A stretch of DNA of 64,000 nucleotides, taken from Tetragonia tetragonoides (lineage: Eukaryota; Streptophyta; Magnoliopsida; Caryophyllales; Aizoaceae). Position numbers and translations under genes: made by a program. Positions within the stretch are counted from its first letter, which is position 1; each line of letters opens with the position of its first letter. Below the pieces are notes generated by a model. It made no database searches and was not told the origin of the DNA. It saw nothing but the letters and a program-made list of their open reading frames with translations. This document shows positions 63,083-64,000 of the stretch, piece by piece. The stretch lies in the NCBI GenBank assembly GCA_038025085.1, contig CM076152.1:26496001-26560000 (forward strand), read 5' to 3'.

Positions 63083-64000
63083 TAGATGCCAAAAAAGCGC
63101 CTTTAGATTTCTCCGCAAAAGTCCGATGATGAAATGAGTAATTTATAAACTTGAACTGCTATTTTTGCTTTAATAGTTAAGATAAGGTCTCAGGTTTTTC
63201 CTCCAAACACTCCTTCATTCCATTTCATTCAAAAGCTCCATTCAAGAGCTTTCCAACGACACGTCTCATGCCTCTTTCCGACTCCCGGTCGCCAAGTTGC
63301 GATTTAGGGGTAAAACCGTCTTTTACCGTTCAGGGGTAAATGGTCTTTTCGCATTTTTCGGAATATTTAAATTCCTTCGGAAAATAAAAATGGGCTGGAT
63401 GTCGTCATTATAACGACATCCAGCTGGCTGCTGACGGCCGTCAACAGCCCTGGGAAAAGTCCCAGGGCCGCTAGCGGCGCTGACCCTGCTTCGGGCCCGG
63501 CTTATTTTTCAAGCCCGTCTCGTTTTTCAGCTGAATTTCTGCCGTCAAACCCTACTTTCCACGCCTATATAAACAACCCTTCACCTTCAGTTCAAAACAC
63601 ACAGTTTACAGTTGGCAACCTCTATTCTCAGGAGTATTAACACTGAGCTTCCCCTTCTTTCTTCCAAACTTGAGATCTATTTTCACTATTCTTGTCAAAT
63701 ATAGCCTACAGTTCAGGCACAAAATCCTGAGGGCTCAAATTAAATTAATTGCCTAGTTGTTTATTTTCTAGTAGTCATTATGTAGATATCATGCTAGAAT
63801 AACATTTTTATTGCTTCCTAAAAATTGTCTGTATAATCGTTGTGATGCTCAACTTGTCAATCGAATGCATGTCTACATAAGGGTTAAAATAAATGTTGTG
63901 ATGCTTATGATGAACCACTTAATAGTCTAAGTCTAGGTTGTTAATCCGGTTTAGCATGGGAATTATATCTCTAAATTATTAAGCAAACTTGAGTTAGAAG
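63083..64000 (+). mobile_element. LTR of another retrotransposon, partial
   Basis: TGTAGATGCC starts exactly where LINE homology ends. There is no ORF, and a strong TATA box with a plausible leader follows. The other end lies beyond the window, so the element type is unknown. Confidence 0.55.
63566..63573 (+). promoter_or_regulatory. TATA box in the partial LTR
   Basis: TATATAAA preceded by GC-rich sequence and followed by a C/A-rich stretch beginning about 30 bases downstream, typical for a plant LTR promoter. Confidence 0.6.

Overview
This is nuclear DNA from a flowering plant, most likely a eudicot. It holds one recognisable host gene, a pyruvate,phosphate dikinase (PPDK) gene of 20 exons on the + strand (30778-56769). 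Around and inside that gene lie several layers of transposable elements. There are spliced genes with GT/AG introns and AATAAA polyadenylation, and no bacterial features. The species cannot be named from the sequence alone.

Left third (1-26.8 kb): three insertions nest inside each other. A decayed LINE (1-2773, resuming at 26703) was hit by an LTR element that survives as a solo LTR (2774-26697, 5-bp duplication AATGC). That solo LTR was then split by a 21.3-kb Ty3/gypsy element of Tat/Ogre type on the minus strand (4835-26113, duplication GTCCC, LTRs of about 4.2-4.3 kb). Read 5' to 3' on the minus strand this element has: primer site, gag, protease, a second complete gag-like domain, a non-coding spacer with repeated motifs, a G-patch segment, reverse transcriptase, RNase H, a second RNase H and integrase. 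On the opposite strand it carries a 508-codon open ORF resembling the plant mobile domain. The polyprotein is broken by several stops and frameshifts.

Middle (26.8-30.7 kb): an internally deleted hAT relic, two short non-autonomous hAT elements with 8-bp duplications, and the probable PPDK upstream region.

PPDK (30.8-56.8 kb): all 20 exons join in phase to about 969 codons, except that exon 17 lacks one base. This truncates the predicted protein before its C-terminal catalytic part. Introns hold an almost complete hAT transposon (35338-39947), an RTE-type LINE, several L1-type LINE fragments, a tRNA-derived SINE, a small LTR element, Sirevirus-like LTR pieces, Stowaway-like and other MITEs, and a long foldback element. 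One intron begins with GC instead of GT.

Right end (56.8-64 kb): a broken fragment of a vacuolar iron transporter gene, a CT microsatellite, a long decayed LINE with ORF1 and ORF2 pieces (about 58650-63082), and the start of another LTR with a TATA box that runs off the window.
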